64,000 nucleotides of DNA, from NCBI GenBank assembly GCA_944325635.1, contig CALVBD010000001.1:310001-374000 (forward strand), written 5' to 3'. Origin of the DNA: Candidatus Gastranaerophilales bacterium. Its GTDB lineage: Bacteria > Cyanobacteriota > Vampirovibrionia > Gastranaerophilales > Gastranaerophilaceae. Position numbers and translations under genes: made by a program. Below the pieces are notes generated by a model. That model saw only the letters and a list, made by a program, of their open reading frames with translations, was not told where the DNA came from and searched no databases. How positions within the stretch are numbered: the first letter of the stretch is position 1; each line of letters starts with the position of its first letter. Below are positions 35,970 to 44,290 of this stretch, piece by piece.

Positions 35970-37703
35970 ATGAGAATGTCGAAATTATTTGTACAAACCC
36001 TGAGAGAATTTCCGTCAGATGCTGAAGTTATTTCGCATAAAATGCTTGCAAGAGCAGGTTACATCAGGAAATTAACCTCGGGTGTCTACAACTATTTACC
36101 CCTGATGTGGAGAGTATTGAAAAAGATTGAAAATATCGTAAGAGAAGAAATGGACTCAGCGGGCGCTCAGGAACTTTTGATGCCGTTTGTCCAGCCGAAA
36201 GAACTCTGGGAAGAATCAGGCAGATGGGACGCTTACGGTAAAGAATTAATGAGACTGAAAGACCGCCACGACAGAATTATGTGTCTCGGTCCGACTCACG
36301 AAGAAATTATTACGGCAATTGCAAGAGACGGTTTAAAATCCTACAAACAAATGCCTGTTAATTTATATCAAATTCAATCAAAATTCCGTGACGAAGTTCG
36401 CCCGAGATACGGGCTGTTACGCGGAAGAGAATTCATTATGAAAGACGCATACAGCTTTGACACATCAGAAGAAGGACTTGACAAAGAATATCAAAATATG
36501 GCGCGTGCTTATAAAAGAATTTTCGACCGCTGCGGGCTTGATACTAAAATGGTTCAGTCTGATTCAGGTGCAATCGGCGGAAGCGTTTCTCATGAATTTA
36601 TGGTAATTACTGACACAGATGCCGGCGAAAATGATGTATTCTACTGCGAATGCGACTATGCTGCTAATTCAAATCACGCTGTGTCAAAACTGCCTGAGGC
36701 TGTAGTTGACGGAAAAGATTACTTTAAAGAAACAAAAATTGTCGATACTCCGGAAACACATTCTATTGAAGAATTGAGCAAATTCTTAAGCATTCCGTCC
36801 ACATTGATTTTAAAATCATTAGTCTATATAGTGGATAAAAATCCTGTAATTGCACTTATCAGAGCAGACAGAACCGTTGAAGAAACAAAGTTAATGAATG
36901 CTGTCGGCGGAAATGAAATAAGAATAGCCTCTGCCGCTGAAATTGCAGAACTTATGGCTGATCACGGATTTGATGCAGTTCCGGGATTTATCGGCCCTAA
37001 GGGAATGCAAGACATTCCGATAATTGCGGACGAAACTGTACGTGATATGAAAAATTTTGTTGTCGGAATTAATCAAACGGACAAACACCTTGTCGGTGCA
37101 AATCTCGCTGACCTTGGAATTGATAACCTGAAATTCACAGACATCCGACTTGTAGAAGCAGGAGACTTCTGTCCTGAATGCGGAAAGCCTTTAAAAGTTA
37201 CTCAAGGGATTGAGGTCGGAAACATCTTTAAACTCGGCACAAAATATTCAAAACCGATGAATGCTGTTTATCTTGACAAAAACGGCAAATCACATCCGTA
37301 TATTATGGGCTGCTACGGTATCGGAATTTCAAGAACAGCAGCGGCAGCCGTTGAAGCTCACAATGATGAGCACGGCATAAAATGGCCGATTTCAATCGCA
37401 CCTTATCACGTTGTAATCGTACCTGTAAATATTCAGGATAAATTACAAATGGAAACTGCTGAAAAAATGTATGAAGAACTTAAAAAAGCAGGCGTTGAAG
37501 TTGTTCTTGATGACCGAGACGAACGCGCGGGGGTTAAATTCAAAGACGCAGATTTAATCGGCTTCCCTTACCGCGTGACAGTAGGAAAAACTATCAATGA
37601 AGGGCTTGTGGAATATAAAACAAGAGAAACCGGCGAAATTGAAACAGTTAAACCGGAAGTCGCTGTTGAACATCTGATTGAGATAGTTAAAAATATTAAA
37701 TAA
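35970..37703 (+). CDS. proS: Prolyl-tRNA synthetase (bacterial type)
   Basis: 577 residues, class II. The catalytic core has RAGYIRKLTSGVYNYLPL, RDEVRPRYGLLRGREFIMKDAYSFD and MGCYGIGISRTAAA; between motifs 2 and 3 is the INS editing domain (about 225-385, YbaK-like, KSLVYIVDKNPVIALIRADRTV). C-terminal anticodon domain from about 480 (APYHVVIVPVN). AGAGGA upstream favours the ATG at 35970 over that at 35976. Terminator at 37708. Confidence 0.96.
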   Translation: MRMSKLFVQTLREFPSDAEVISHKMLARAGYIRKLTSGVYNYLPLMWRVLKKIENIVREEMDSAGAQELLMPFVQPKELWEESGRWDAYGKELMRLKDRHDRIMCLGPTHEEIITAIARDGLKSYKQMPVNLYQIQSKFRDEVRPRYGLLRGREFIMKDAYSFDTSEEGLDKEYQNMARAYKRIFDRCGLDTKMVQSDSGAIGGSVSHEFMVITDTDAGENDVFYCECDYAANSNHAVSKLPEAVVDGKDYFKETKIVDTPETHSIEELSKFLSIPSTLILKSLVYIVDKNPVIALIRADRTVEETKLMNAVGGNEIRIASAAEIAELMADHGFDAVPGFIGPKGMQDIPIIADETVRDMKNFVVGINQTDKHLVGANLADLGIDNLKFTDIRLVEAGDFCPECGKPLKVTQGIEVGNIFKLGTKYSKPMNAVYLDKNGKSHPYIMGCYGIGISRTAAAAVEAHNDEHGIKWPISIAPYHVVIVPVNIQDKLQMETAEKMYEELKKAGVEVVLDDRDERAGVKFKDADLIGFPYRVTVGKTINEGLVEYKTRETGEIETVKPEVAVEHLIEIVKNIK

Positions 37704-37707
37704 CTCC

Positions 37708-37735
37708 AAAAAGCCTGCAGTAAGCAGGCTTTTTT
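37708..37735. terminator. Terminator between proS and a convergent prepilin gene
   Basis: AAGCCTGC AGTAA GCAGGCTT hairpin followed by T7; A-rich on the other side, so it can serve both strands. Confidence 0.9.
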
Positions 37736-38430
37736 TAAGGGAGATTATTGAAATAATCTTTCTCTGTTAATGCTCTAAATGTGCAGGCAATTCCGTTTTG
37801 CGCATTAGATGAAGTCGGCGAGCAATATGTATCCAAATCGTCGAAAACCGTACCTTCAGCCCCCATAGGCAAAAGTTTTCCGCTGTCGTTCATTATCTGA
37901 AATGTAAACAAATCATGCCCCCATGCATTCGGATTTTTCTTATAACCGTTAATATCAACAGATATAAGGATACTTCCTACACCTGAACCTCCCAAATCAA
38001 TTGACGAAGTATTATCTTCAATCAAAAGTACCATGCCGTCCGCTAAAATAAATTGTCCGTCATCAAAAAATTTAGAAGAAACTTTTCTGTTTTTCGAAAA
38101 TGTTTTATATGTATTAATAATAAAAGTACCGCTCTCATCAGTAGCTCCTGCAATACAATCTCCTAAACTACAATCTTTCAATATTTTAAAATATTTTTTA
38201 TAATAGTTTGCAAAAGTTCGGTCTGCATAAGTATCTCTTTTCGCAACGAAGCCCTGATCTGCATTAAGAGATTGCAAAGCCTGAGTCAGTACAGAATATG
38301 ATTTTTGCAGGGCTGTTTTATACTGAGCGCCATGAGTTTTATTAATCAAAGCAGGCAAAGTCATTGCGGCAACCACACCAATTATCCCTAACGTAATCAA
38401 CACCTCCGCTAATGTAAAAGCTTTACGCAT
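37735..38430 (-). CDS. Type IV prepilin-like protein
   Basis: 231 residues. Leader MRK then AFTLAEVLITLGIIGVVAA; globular domain with paired Cys, SVDINGYKKNPNAWGHDLFTFQ and LLPMGAEGT. The closest relatives in the window are those at 9144 and 33229. AAGGAGG six bases before the ATG. A strong promoter and a divergent HTH gene lie upstream. Confidence 0.9.
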   Translation of the reverse strand: MRKAFTLAEVLITLGIIGVVAAMTLPALINKTHGAQYKTALQKSYSVLTQALQSLNADQGFVAKRDTYADRTFANYYKKYFKILKDCSLGDCIAGATDESGTFIINTYKTFSKNRKVSSKFFDDGQFILADGMVLLIEDNTSSIDLGGSGVGSILISVDINGYKKNPNAWGHDLFTFQIMNDSGKLLPMGAEGTVFDDLDTYCSPTSSNAQNGIACTFRALTEKDYFNNLP

Positions 38431-38553
38431 TTTTCCTCCTTAATATTTCTTAATTGCCCGATAAATTATTGATATATTGTTAATTATATATTAACATAAT
38501 AACATATTCAGGCGATAATATCAATACATTAACATTCAGTTTATAATTTAAGA
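38431..38553. promoter_or_regulatory. Prepilin promoter/operator region, divergent with HTH gene
   Basis: On the minus strand TTGATA (38524-38519), 17-bp spacer, TATTAT (38501-38496) drives the prepilin. TGTTAAT TATAT ATTAACA (perfect 7-bp inverted repeat, about 38478-38496) abuts the -10 and is a likely operator. Confidence 0.6.
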
Positions 38554-38790
38554 ATGGCAATTAATATTGATATTGATACTCAAACGGATATAAACGAACT
38601 TGTCAGATTGCTGCTTTTCCGAAACAGAATAACAATAGCCGAGCTTGCACGACGAATGAGCGACTTGAGCGGAAAAGAATATTCTAGGTTTAATGTGAGA
38701 GCCAAAATAGAAAAGGGCTCGCTAAAGTTCTCTGAAATGATACTTATATGCGAAATATTAGGATACAAAATAGATATTCACGAAAAATAA
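38554..38790 (+). CDS. Small HTH DNA-binding protein next to prepilin genes
   Basis: 78 residues. INELVRLLLFRNRITIAELARRM...FNVRAKIEKGSLKFSEMILICEILGYKIDI fits a compact HTH of the lambda-repressor type with an extended second helix region. Flanked by two prepilin genes: divergent from 37735, convergent with 38814. Confidence 0.75.
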   Translation: MAINIDIDTQTDINELVRLLLFRNRITIAELARRMSDLSGKEYSRFNVRAKIEKGSLKFSEMILICEILGYKIDIHEK

Positions 38791-38818
38791 AAAGCGGACT
38801 TAAAAGCCCGCTTTTATT
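38786..38818. terminator. Terminator between the HTH gene and a convergent prepilin gene
   Basis: AAAAGCGG / CCGCTTTT stem with A and T runs on both sides; overlaps the end of the convergent prepilin gene. Confidence 0.75.
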
Positions 38819-39633
38819 TCGGTAAATTTTTCCAGTATGTAAGGTTAGGATTATCAGGATTTTTATCAATCAGCGCATATTCCATACACCCAAATCCATT
38901 GTATCTATTAGCTTTCTCTTTTACAGTGCACACATTAACAGCACCAACACTTCCACCAAGCTCCTCATCATCTTCATATGAACCAGTACTACCTCCGCCA
39001 ATATTTTTTGGAGTGATAATTTTATCATTTGAATCTATATCAAATGTAAATACATCAAAACCGAGTCTGTTAGGGCCTTTACCTGTGCCATTAGTATCTA
39101 TATAAATTCTTGCATTTCTATAAGTTGTACTTCCAAAGAAGAAACACATCCCGTCATTGGTCACAATTGCTCTATCAGAGACGACATCCGTGCTAAAATA
39201 AGCATCCTTATTCCCGGTATAAGTTTTGTAAGTTACCGGAGTTGAATTCCCGGAGCAAGACAAATACGAATTTTTGTAAGTACAAAACCTGCCGCCGACA
39301 AGGTATTTTTTAAATGCATCTATGTATTCATATCGCTTCGCTTCAAGCTCTTGATCATTTGCTGATAAATCTTTAATAATAAAATTCTGATAAACACCGC
39401 TGTAATCCCCTACCATACGCATATGAACATTCCACAAAATAGAATAAGCCTTCTTAAAACGTGTCTGCAATTCCTGATTTCTATGATTTGCAACCAATGA
39501 AGGCAGTGTCATTGCTGCCACAATACCGATTATACCAAGTGTTATTAGAACCTCTGCAAGAGTGAAGGCCGATTTTAGCCTTAAATTATGCTGCCCCCCC
39601 CCCCGCAAATCCAGTCATAGCAATGGTTTCCAT
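38814..39633 (-). CDS. Type IV prepilin-like gene, out of frame at a G11 tract
   Basis: AAAGGAGG lies five to six bases before the ATG at 39633, which reads METIAMTGFA, enters a run of 11 G and stops at TAA two codons after it. The prepilin frame (QHNLRLKSAFTLAEVLITLG onward, to 38814) is one base off; 10 or 13 G would join them. The only in-frame alternative is a TTG at 39608 without its own ribosome binding site. The globular part (DTNGTGKGPNRLGFDVFTFD, ending NPNLTYWKNLPK) matches the prepilin at 45802. Strong sign of slipped-strand phase variation, shown here OFF. Confidence 0.8.
39594..39604 (-). repeat. G11 (minus strand) homopolymer in a prepilin leader
   Basis: Eleven consecutive C on the plus strand between start codon and prepilin signal. 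Tracts this long are classic slippage sites; 10 or 13 would be the ON lengths. Confidence 0.9.
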
Positions 39634-39661
39634 ATCTTCCTCCTTTAATATCTTTATTACT

Positions 39662-39690
39662 ATTATAAACTATATTTTTCAAATCCGCAA
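39662..39690 (-). promoter_or_regulatory. Promoter of the G-tract prepilin gene
   Basis: Minus-strand TTGCGG (39690-39685), 17-bp spacer, TATAAT (39667-39662), about 30 bp before the ATG at 39633. Confidence 0.6.
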
Positions 39691-39726
39691 CCGCAAAATT
39701 TTTTATTCACGCACTTTAAACAAAAT

Positions 39727-40500
39727 ATGAACCTCCCCAAATTTATCCCTATTAATGATATAGAAATTTCTGCACTACAAAAAACCCGCCAAATTTTTGC
39801 AGATTGCTACCTTACAAGTTCATTGAATTCATTTTGCAGAACAGAAAACGGACGTAACCTTCTAAAACAAAACATTTCAAAAGCCATAGACGGCGAAGGA
39901 TTTAACATTCATTTTCCACAGGTAAAATCAAAACCGCAAGATGTATTTATTACAGAAAAAGAAATAAAGAATTTATATCTTACCGACAGATTTTCTAACA
40001 TAGTACACCATGGTTACGAAGAAAATAATATACAAAAAGCTGTGGAACTCGCCATGGATAAATTAATAAACAAATATCCCTCTTTGAAAAGTTTTATTTG
40101 CCTGTATGCCAATTGTGTCGAAGATTTTGAATATAATTTCCCTTCCGTTTTTATGAAAGCATTTACTGGATATAAACCGATTACAATTAACGAAAAAACT
40201 ATACGAATGAGTTTAAAATCAAAGAAGGATAAAGTATTTCAGCTTTTTGAAGAAATGGAAAAATCCAAGGGTGATTTTAATTTTGTCGCAGGAACAGGAT
40301 TCCGCTTTAAAAAAGGTTTTGATGACTGGCACTGCTTCACAGTTGAAAATGTAGATATGAAAAATAATTCTGTAACAATCTACAACGGTAGAAAATGTGA
40401 AAGCACAAAAATCGATTTCAAAACATTCATAGAAAAATTTAAATACCTCACAGGCTATATTTCAAAGAATTTCACAGAAAAAACTAATCCGCCTCTTTGA
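39727..40500 (+). CDS. Calpain-like (papain-fold) cysteine protease candidate
   Basis: 257 residues. ADCYLTSSLNSF (25-36) matches the calpain block GDCWLLAAL around the catalytic Cys (C27); DDWHCFTVENVD (199-210) supplies the His (H202), and VTIYNGR (216-222) the Asn (N220) at the RNPWG position. Order and spacing fit a C2-type triad. No signal peptide, no recognised extra domain, no clear ribosome binding site. The assignment is from motifs only; target unknown. Its 3' end overlaps the convergent flippase-like gene by 17 bp. Confidence 0.65.
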   Translation: MNLPKFIPINDIEISALQKTRQIFADCYLTSSLNSFCRTENGRNLLKQNISKAIDGEGFNIHFPQVKSKPQDVFITEKEIKNLYLTDRFSNIVHHGYEENNIQKAVELAMDKLINKYPSLKSFICLYANCVEDFEYNFPSVFMKAFTGYKPITINEKTIRMSLKSKKDKVFQLFEEMEKSKGDFNFVAGTGFRFKKGFDDWHCFTVENVDMKNNSVTIYNGRKCESTKIDFKTFIEKFKYLTGYISKNFTEKTNPPL

Positions 40501-41479
40501 TATCTTTCATTGAAATATTAAATTTCAAAAGAAAATATCCGCCAAAAATCACAAGGATTATCATTAATAAAGTCTGATGAACAGTAGACACAGCAAGAGC
40601 CGTAGATTTTTCAATACCGAAAATTCCAAGCGCCATAAGATATGCAACCTGATAAGGTCCCAAAAACACAGAAGTTGAAGGAATCATTGTTGAGAAGGAT
40701 ATCAGACTAAGTACAAAAAGTCCTGCAGAAAATCCTAAACCGAGCCCGAAACTGTCAACGATTAAAAACGCAACATAAGCTTCAATTCCCCACACAATAA
40801 GGCTCGTAATACATGCTATTGTCCAGTATTTAGGGTAGCCAAGAACCTCAAACCCTTCCATAAAAGACTTTACATGACAGCATAGATTTTCAACAATGCC
40901 AACCGCTGAAGCCGAAAACTTTTCCGGAAGCTTTTTACATCCGCAAGAAAGTTTTTCGCAAATAAAATCTACTTTATCAAACTTAAAAATAAGATAAAAA
41001 ACTATCAAACTTCCTACAAATAAAGCACCTATACCGTACGCGATATGCAAAATCCACTGCTGCTTACAGTATAAAAATATTGCAGCCAAAAGCATTAGAA
41101 AAACGCTAATTCCATCAAGTGTTCTTTCCAGAATAATAGAGCCGAAAACTTTCATCTTCTTTTCACCCTTAACAGAGCCGAGATAATATGCTCTATAAAC
41201 ATCACCTGCACGTGCAGGAAGAAAAATATTCAGCATGCTGCCAACAGTAAAAACTTCACCCAGATGAAGTGATGAATATTTTGAATCATTCAACAAAAGC
41301 GCCTTCCAGCGGATACCTCTTATATAAAGCGTCAAAACATACAGCGGTACAATAAGCCATATATGCTTAAAATTAAATGACTTAAATGTATTCAAAAGTT
41401 CGTGCCAGTCAATTTTATAAAAAATTATACACAGCAGCGCTATTGTAATAACTAAAGCCGCTATCTTCCTCTTTTTCAT
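40484..41479 (-). CDS. Lysylphosphatidylglycerol synthase-TM/flippase-like protein (UPF0104)
   Basis: 331 residues with about eight TM helices. RGIRWKALL near residue 50, then FLPARAGDVYRAYYLG and ERTLDGISVFLML are the conserved blocks of the LPG_synthase_TM (YbhN/AglD) family; only the membrane part is present, without a synthase domain. Probably moves or exports a lipid-linked substrate. Integral inner-membrane protein. Confidence 0.88.
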   Translation of the reverse strand: MKKRKIAALVITIALLCIIFYKIDWHELLNTFKSFNFKHIWLIVPLYVLTLYIRGIRWKALLLNDSKYSSLHLGEVFTVGSMLNIFLPARAGDVYRAYYLGSVKGEKKMKVFGSIILERTLDGISVFLMLLAAIFLYCKQQWILHIAYGIGALFVGSLIVFYLIFKFDKVDFICEKLSCGCKKLPEKFSASAVGIVENLCCHVKSFMEGFEVLGYPKYWTIACITSLIVWGIEAYVAFLIVDSFGLGLGFSAGLFVLSLISFSTMIPSTSVFLGPYQVAYLMALGIFGIEKSTALAVSTVHQTLLMIILVIFGGYFLLKFNISMKDIKEAD

Positions 41480-41521
41480 AACAATTTAATTTTACCACAA
41501 ATATTGAGATAAAGGGAACAA

Positions 41522-41988
41522 ACTAGTGTGCAAATGGCACTAGTCTATTTTATATATGGGGCTTGTGCAGCCCCAAACCCCGCACCGGATATTCTTTCTT
41601 TTTGTTGCGATGCAAAAAGAAAGAATATCGGCTAAGAAAGAAAAACACGCTATATTACAGCGCTGCTTTGCAGCGCAAGACCGAATGGATGTCGTTAAAT
41701 GCTGACGCATTTAACCTTTCAGCCTCACTATCGCACTTCGTGCACGTTCGGCAACCGGTCGCAGACCGGTCTGGTGTGCGTGTGCGTAAGCACGATAGCA
41801 CACCTTAAAAGGCTGAAGGCTTTGCCTTCAACTACTTCCATTTGATTCCGCGGCGCGTAGCGACGCTGTAAACTTTTGCGCTTTTCTCTTTCTTTGGTTC
41901 ATTTCTTTCTCTTTTAATCGCAATAAAAGAGAAAGAAATGAACATACAAGAATAGACTTGTGCCTCTTTTGCACTAGCCTATTCTCTT
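41522..41988. repeat. 470-bp hairpin-rich noncoding element
   Basis: It is bounded by imperfect ~26-bp terminal inverted repeats (CTAGTGTGC...GTCTAT left, ATAGACTTGTGC...ACTAG right). Inside are many short-loop hairpins: GGGGCT/AGCCCC (41558-41574), a 16-bp stem at 41589-41628, GCGCTGC/GCAGCGC (41660-41676), GTTAAATGC/GCATTTAAC (41694-41715), ACCGGTC/GACCGGT (41754-41770), GTGC/GCAC (41782-41793), GAAGGC/GCCTTC (41815-41829) and a perfect 20-bp stem at 41897-41943. GC content is clearly above the flanks. An 81-codon ORF (41563-41808) lies across the hairpins and is probably not translated. Confidence 0.75.
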
Positions 41989-41990
41989 AG

Positions 41991-42021
41991 TTGCATAATT
42001 TTTTTTATCTGTTATTATAAT
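41991..42021 (+). promoter_or_regulatory. Promoter upstream of a structured leader
   Basis: TTGCAT (41991-41996) and TATAAT (42016-42021) with a long 19-bp spacer, just after the hairpin-rich element. Confidence 0.4.
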
Positions 42022-42072
42022 AATTGAAATGGATACATTAATTACCTCAAAATTGCATTTGCATCATATCAA

Positions 42073-42155
42073 CCTGAAAAGGCTGTAGAATTGATGCTGC
42101 GCAATTTTTAAATATTTTTAGGTAATTCAATTCTTTAATAAACGGCCTTTTCAGG
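42073..42155 (+). ncRNA. Structured 5' leader of the orphan membrane protein gene
   Basis: CCTGAAAAGGC (42073-42083) pairs perfectly with GCCTTTTCAGG (42145-42155), and inside it AGAATTGA (42087-42094) pairs with TCAATTCT (42127-42134), giving a two-stem closed structure 58 bp before the ATG at 42213. No T run follows, and no known riboswitch class is recognised. Confidence 0.5.
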
Positions 42156-42212
42156 AGCCCCGTAGAGCGCAAAAAGGTCACACTGTTTTATGAAAAGAAT
42201 TGGAGAACATAA

Positions 42213-43511
42213 ATGACAATTACAGGTATTATATCCGCGATAGGAAATAACAGCAGCATTTACCCGCTTTTGGTCAGAGATTGCGGAATAGAAGTTCCGA
42301 CAAAAGTTTATTTAACATATAAAGAAAACGAAAACGATAAAAAAATCCAAAAACTTGCAACAAGAGAAAGATTTCTTGACGAATACATAGGCTCTGCAAT
42401 CTGGCTCGGTGGAATCCCGCTGGTTGAATATGTTGCAAATAAATTCATTAAGGCAAAAGGGTTTAACCCAAATATTAATCTAAAACTTTTAAAAGAAGAA
42501 GAATGCCAGGGACTTGAATACAATATTAAAAAATTTGAAAAATTGGCGCCTGAAGCTGTTGAAGATTTAAAGAAATTAACTGGCAGTATGGCGAAAAACA
42601 CTTATAAAACACTTCTTGGCGCAAGATTTCTTGCTGCAACGCTGATTCCTATTGCAGTAATTGGCTTTATTCTTCCTAAAATGATTTTTGCTTCCTCTGC
42701 CAGAAAAATTTCTGAAATGAGAAGAAAAAAAGAAAAGTCCCAAGAAGGATTGCAGCAGCTACCTTCTTGGGCGGGAAAAAAGGCTAAGGATACAACCTTT
42801 ACAGGCAACTTAATGTCAACTTTAGCAAACTTTTCCACCAAAGAAAAAATGGAAGTGATTGACGGCGGCTATGCTCTAGGACGCATTGTGACCGCAAGAA
42901 AAGGTCCTGACGGCAACCGTAATGAAGCAAAAGATATTGCATTTAAAATGGCAGGCATGATGTATTTGAATTACGTTGCGCCGCAACAGATTGAAAAAGG
43001 GTTGAACTTTTTCTGTAAAAAGGTCTTTAAACTTAACACAAACCTTGATCCTCTCATGCTTGAGGACAAAGATTTTATAAACCAGATAAAAGAAGGAAAA
43101 TTACAACTTCCAAACTCAGACAGTGCAAAGGATTTACTTGACTTTGTCGACAATAACCCGAAAAGCTTGTTTGTAAAATACGCAGAAAAGTTTGAAAAAA
43201 TTAAGCTTCTGAAAAACGGAATACGCGACCCGAGGGCGTATGTAAATATCAAAAAGCTTGCGGAATTCAAAAAAGACATAGAAGAATTTTCTAAAAATTC
43301 ACTCTCTTCTAAATCTGTAAAAACTTTTGCAAAACGCGCAAAAGGCGTCAAGACATTTAATATACTTGCAAATGTCGGGTTAAGCAGCTTTCTTCTTGCA
43401 TATTGCCTTCCGAAAGCCCAATTTGCATTTAGACGTCTTGTTACAGGCTCGGAACTCGAACCCGGAATTGTCAACGCAAACATGGAACCGCAAAAATTTA
43501 ATCGGAATTAA
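42213..43511 (+). CDS. Orphan membrane protein
   Basis: 432 residues, family not recognised. Hydrophobic segments lie at about 52-66, 130-155 and 385-402; the rest is Lys/Glu-rich and mostly helical. TTGGAG lies seven bases before the ATG. It is expressed behind a structured leader, and its stop codon falls inside the 5' arm of conserved-loop hairpin copy 2. Confidence 0.75.
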   Translation: MTITGIISAIGNNSSIYPLLVRDCGIEVPTKVYLTYKENENDKKIQKLATRERFLDEYIGSAIWLGGIPLVEYVANKFIKAKGFNPNINLKLLKEEECQGLEYNIKKFEKLAPEAVEDLKKLTGSMAKNTYKTLLGARFLAATLIPIAVIGFILPKMIFASSARKISEMRRKKEKSQEGLQQLPSWAGKKAKDTTFTGNLMSTLANFSTKEKMEVIDGGYALGRIVTARKGPDGNRNEAKDIAFKMAGMMYLNYVAPQQIEKGLNFFCKKVFKLNTNLDPLMLEDKDFINQIKEGKLQLPNSDSAKDLLDFVDNNPKSLFVKYAEKFEKIKLLKNGIRDPRAYVNIKKLAEFKKDIEEFSKNSLSSKSVKTFAKRAKGVKTFNILANVGLSSFLLAYCLPKAQFAFRRLVTGSELEPGIVNANMEPQKFNRN

Positions 43512-43587
43512 CCTGTTGATTTTGTTTTCGAAACGATAGCGGGAGCATGTGCGGGAGCGTGTTGAGAAAATAAAACCAACAGGTTAA
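43508..43587 (+). repeat. Conserved-loop hairpin, copy 2
   Basis: Arms 43508-43529 and 43566-43587 pair over 22 positions with one mismatch and one G-U. The 36-nt loop (43530-43565) is the same as in copy 1 apart from one T/C; the outer stem (TTAACCTGTTG) is different. The TAA of the upstream gene lies in the arm. Confidence 0.85.
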
Positions 43588-43603
43588 TAATCTTCTCTAA
43601 ATA

Positions 43604-43635
43604 AAAAGAGCAGAGAATAAATCTCCGCTCCTTTT
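43604..43635. terminator. Bidirectional terminator, imperfect stem
   Basis: AGAGCAGAGA / TCTCCGCTCC-type stem with A run before and TTTT after, between convergent genes. Confidence 0.65.
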
Positions 43636-43657
43636 ATATAATAATACTAAATACGTC

Positions 43658-44290
43658 TTAAGCTAAAACGAGTTCTTTTTCTTCACTCATTACTCTGTCA
43701 CCGAGAATAGTATTCTTTATTTCAGCTAAATCCTGCTGCATTAATCTTCTCGGAGACCCCTCTTCCATAGAGCGGTTTCTGAGCAAGTATGACGGATGAA
43801 AAATAGTTATTGCTTTATATTCAACACCGTCAACAGTTACTGTCATCCATTTGCCGCGGACTTTTGATATTGTCTGTTTTTTATCAAGTTCAACAAATGA
43901 TTTTAAAGCCGTAGCACCGCAAAGAACAATTGCTTCCGGTTTAATAATATCAATTTGCGCATCTAAAAATTTGCGGCATGCTGCCTTTTCTTCATCAGTC
44001 GGAACTCTGTTTTCAGGCGGTCTGCATTTAACGGTATTAATCATATAAATATCGTTTTCTCTTGAAATTCCTGCTTCTGCAAGAAATTCATTCATCAACT
44101 GACCTGCTCTGCCAACAAACGGCATGCCCAATTCATCCTCAACTTCTCCCGGAGCTTCCCCGATAAATACAATTTTTGCAGTAGACGGATTACCGTCAGA
44201 AAATACTACGTTATTTCTGGTTTTTGCAAGCGGACAAGCCTTGCAGCTTTCACACTTCTGTCTTACAATCTCCAGGCACTGACTCTTCAT
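43658..44290 (-). CDS. udg: Uracil-DNA glycosylase, family 4 (Fe-S type)
   Basis: 210 residues from the ATG at 44290, which has GAGGAGAG upstream; the open frame extends to 44335 without support. Four Fe-S cysteines lie in CESCKACPL and in KCRPPENR...AACRKF; catalytic and binding blocks are IGEAPGEVEDELGMPFVGRAGQLMNEFL and TIFHPSYLLRN. It removes uracil from DNA. The start overlaps the AGCS gene by 41 bp, implying coupled translation. Confidence 0.94.
   Translation of the reverse strand: MKSQCLEIVRQKCESCKACPLAKTRNNVVFSDGNPSTAKIVFIGEAPGEVEDELGMPFVGRAGQLMNEFLAEAGISRENDIYMINTVKCRPPENRVPTDEEKAACRKFLDAQIDIIKPEAIVLCGATALKSFVELDKKQTISKVRGKWMTVTVDGVEYKAITIFHPSYLLRNRSMEEGSPRRLMQQDLAEIKNTILGDRVMSEEKELVLA

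Noticed and set aside
41563-41808. 81-codon ORF in the hairpin-rich element
   Set aside because: Covers five hairpins, no ribosome binding site, composition unlike neighbouring genes.
35779-43587. Conserved-loop hairpins as integron attC sites
   Set aside because: attC sites keep their outer arms and vary inside; here the loop is kept and the outer arms vary. No integrase is present.
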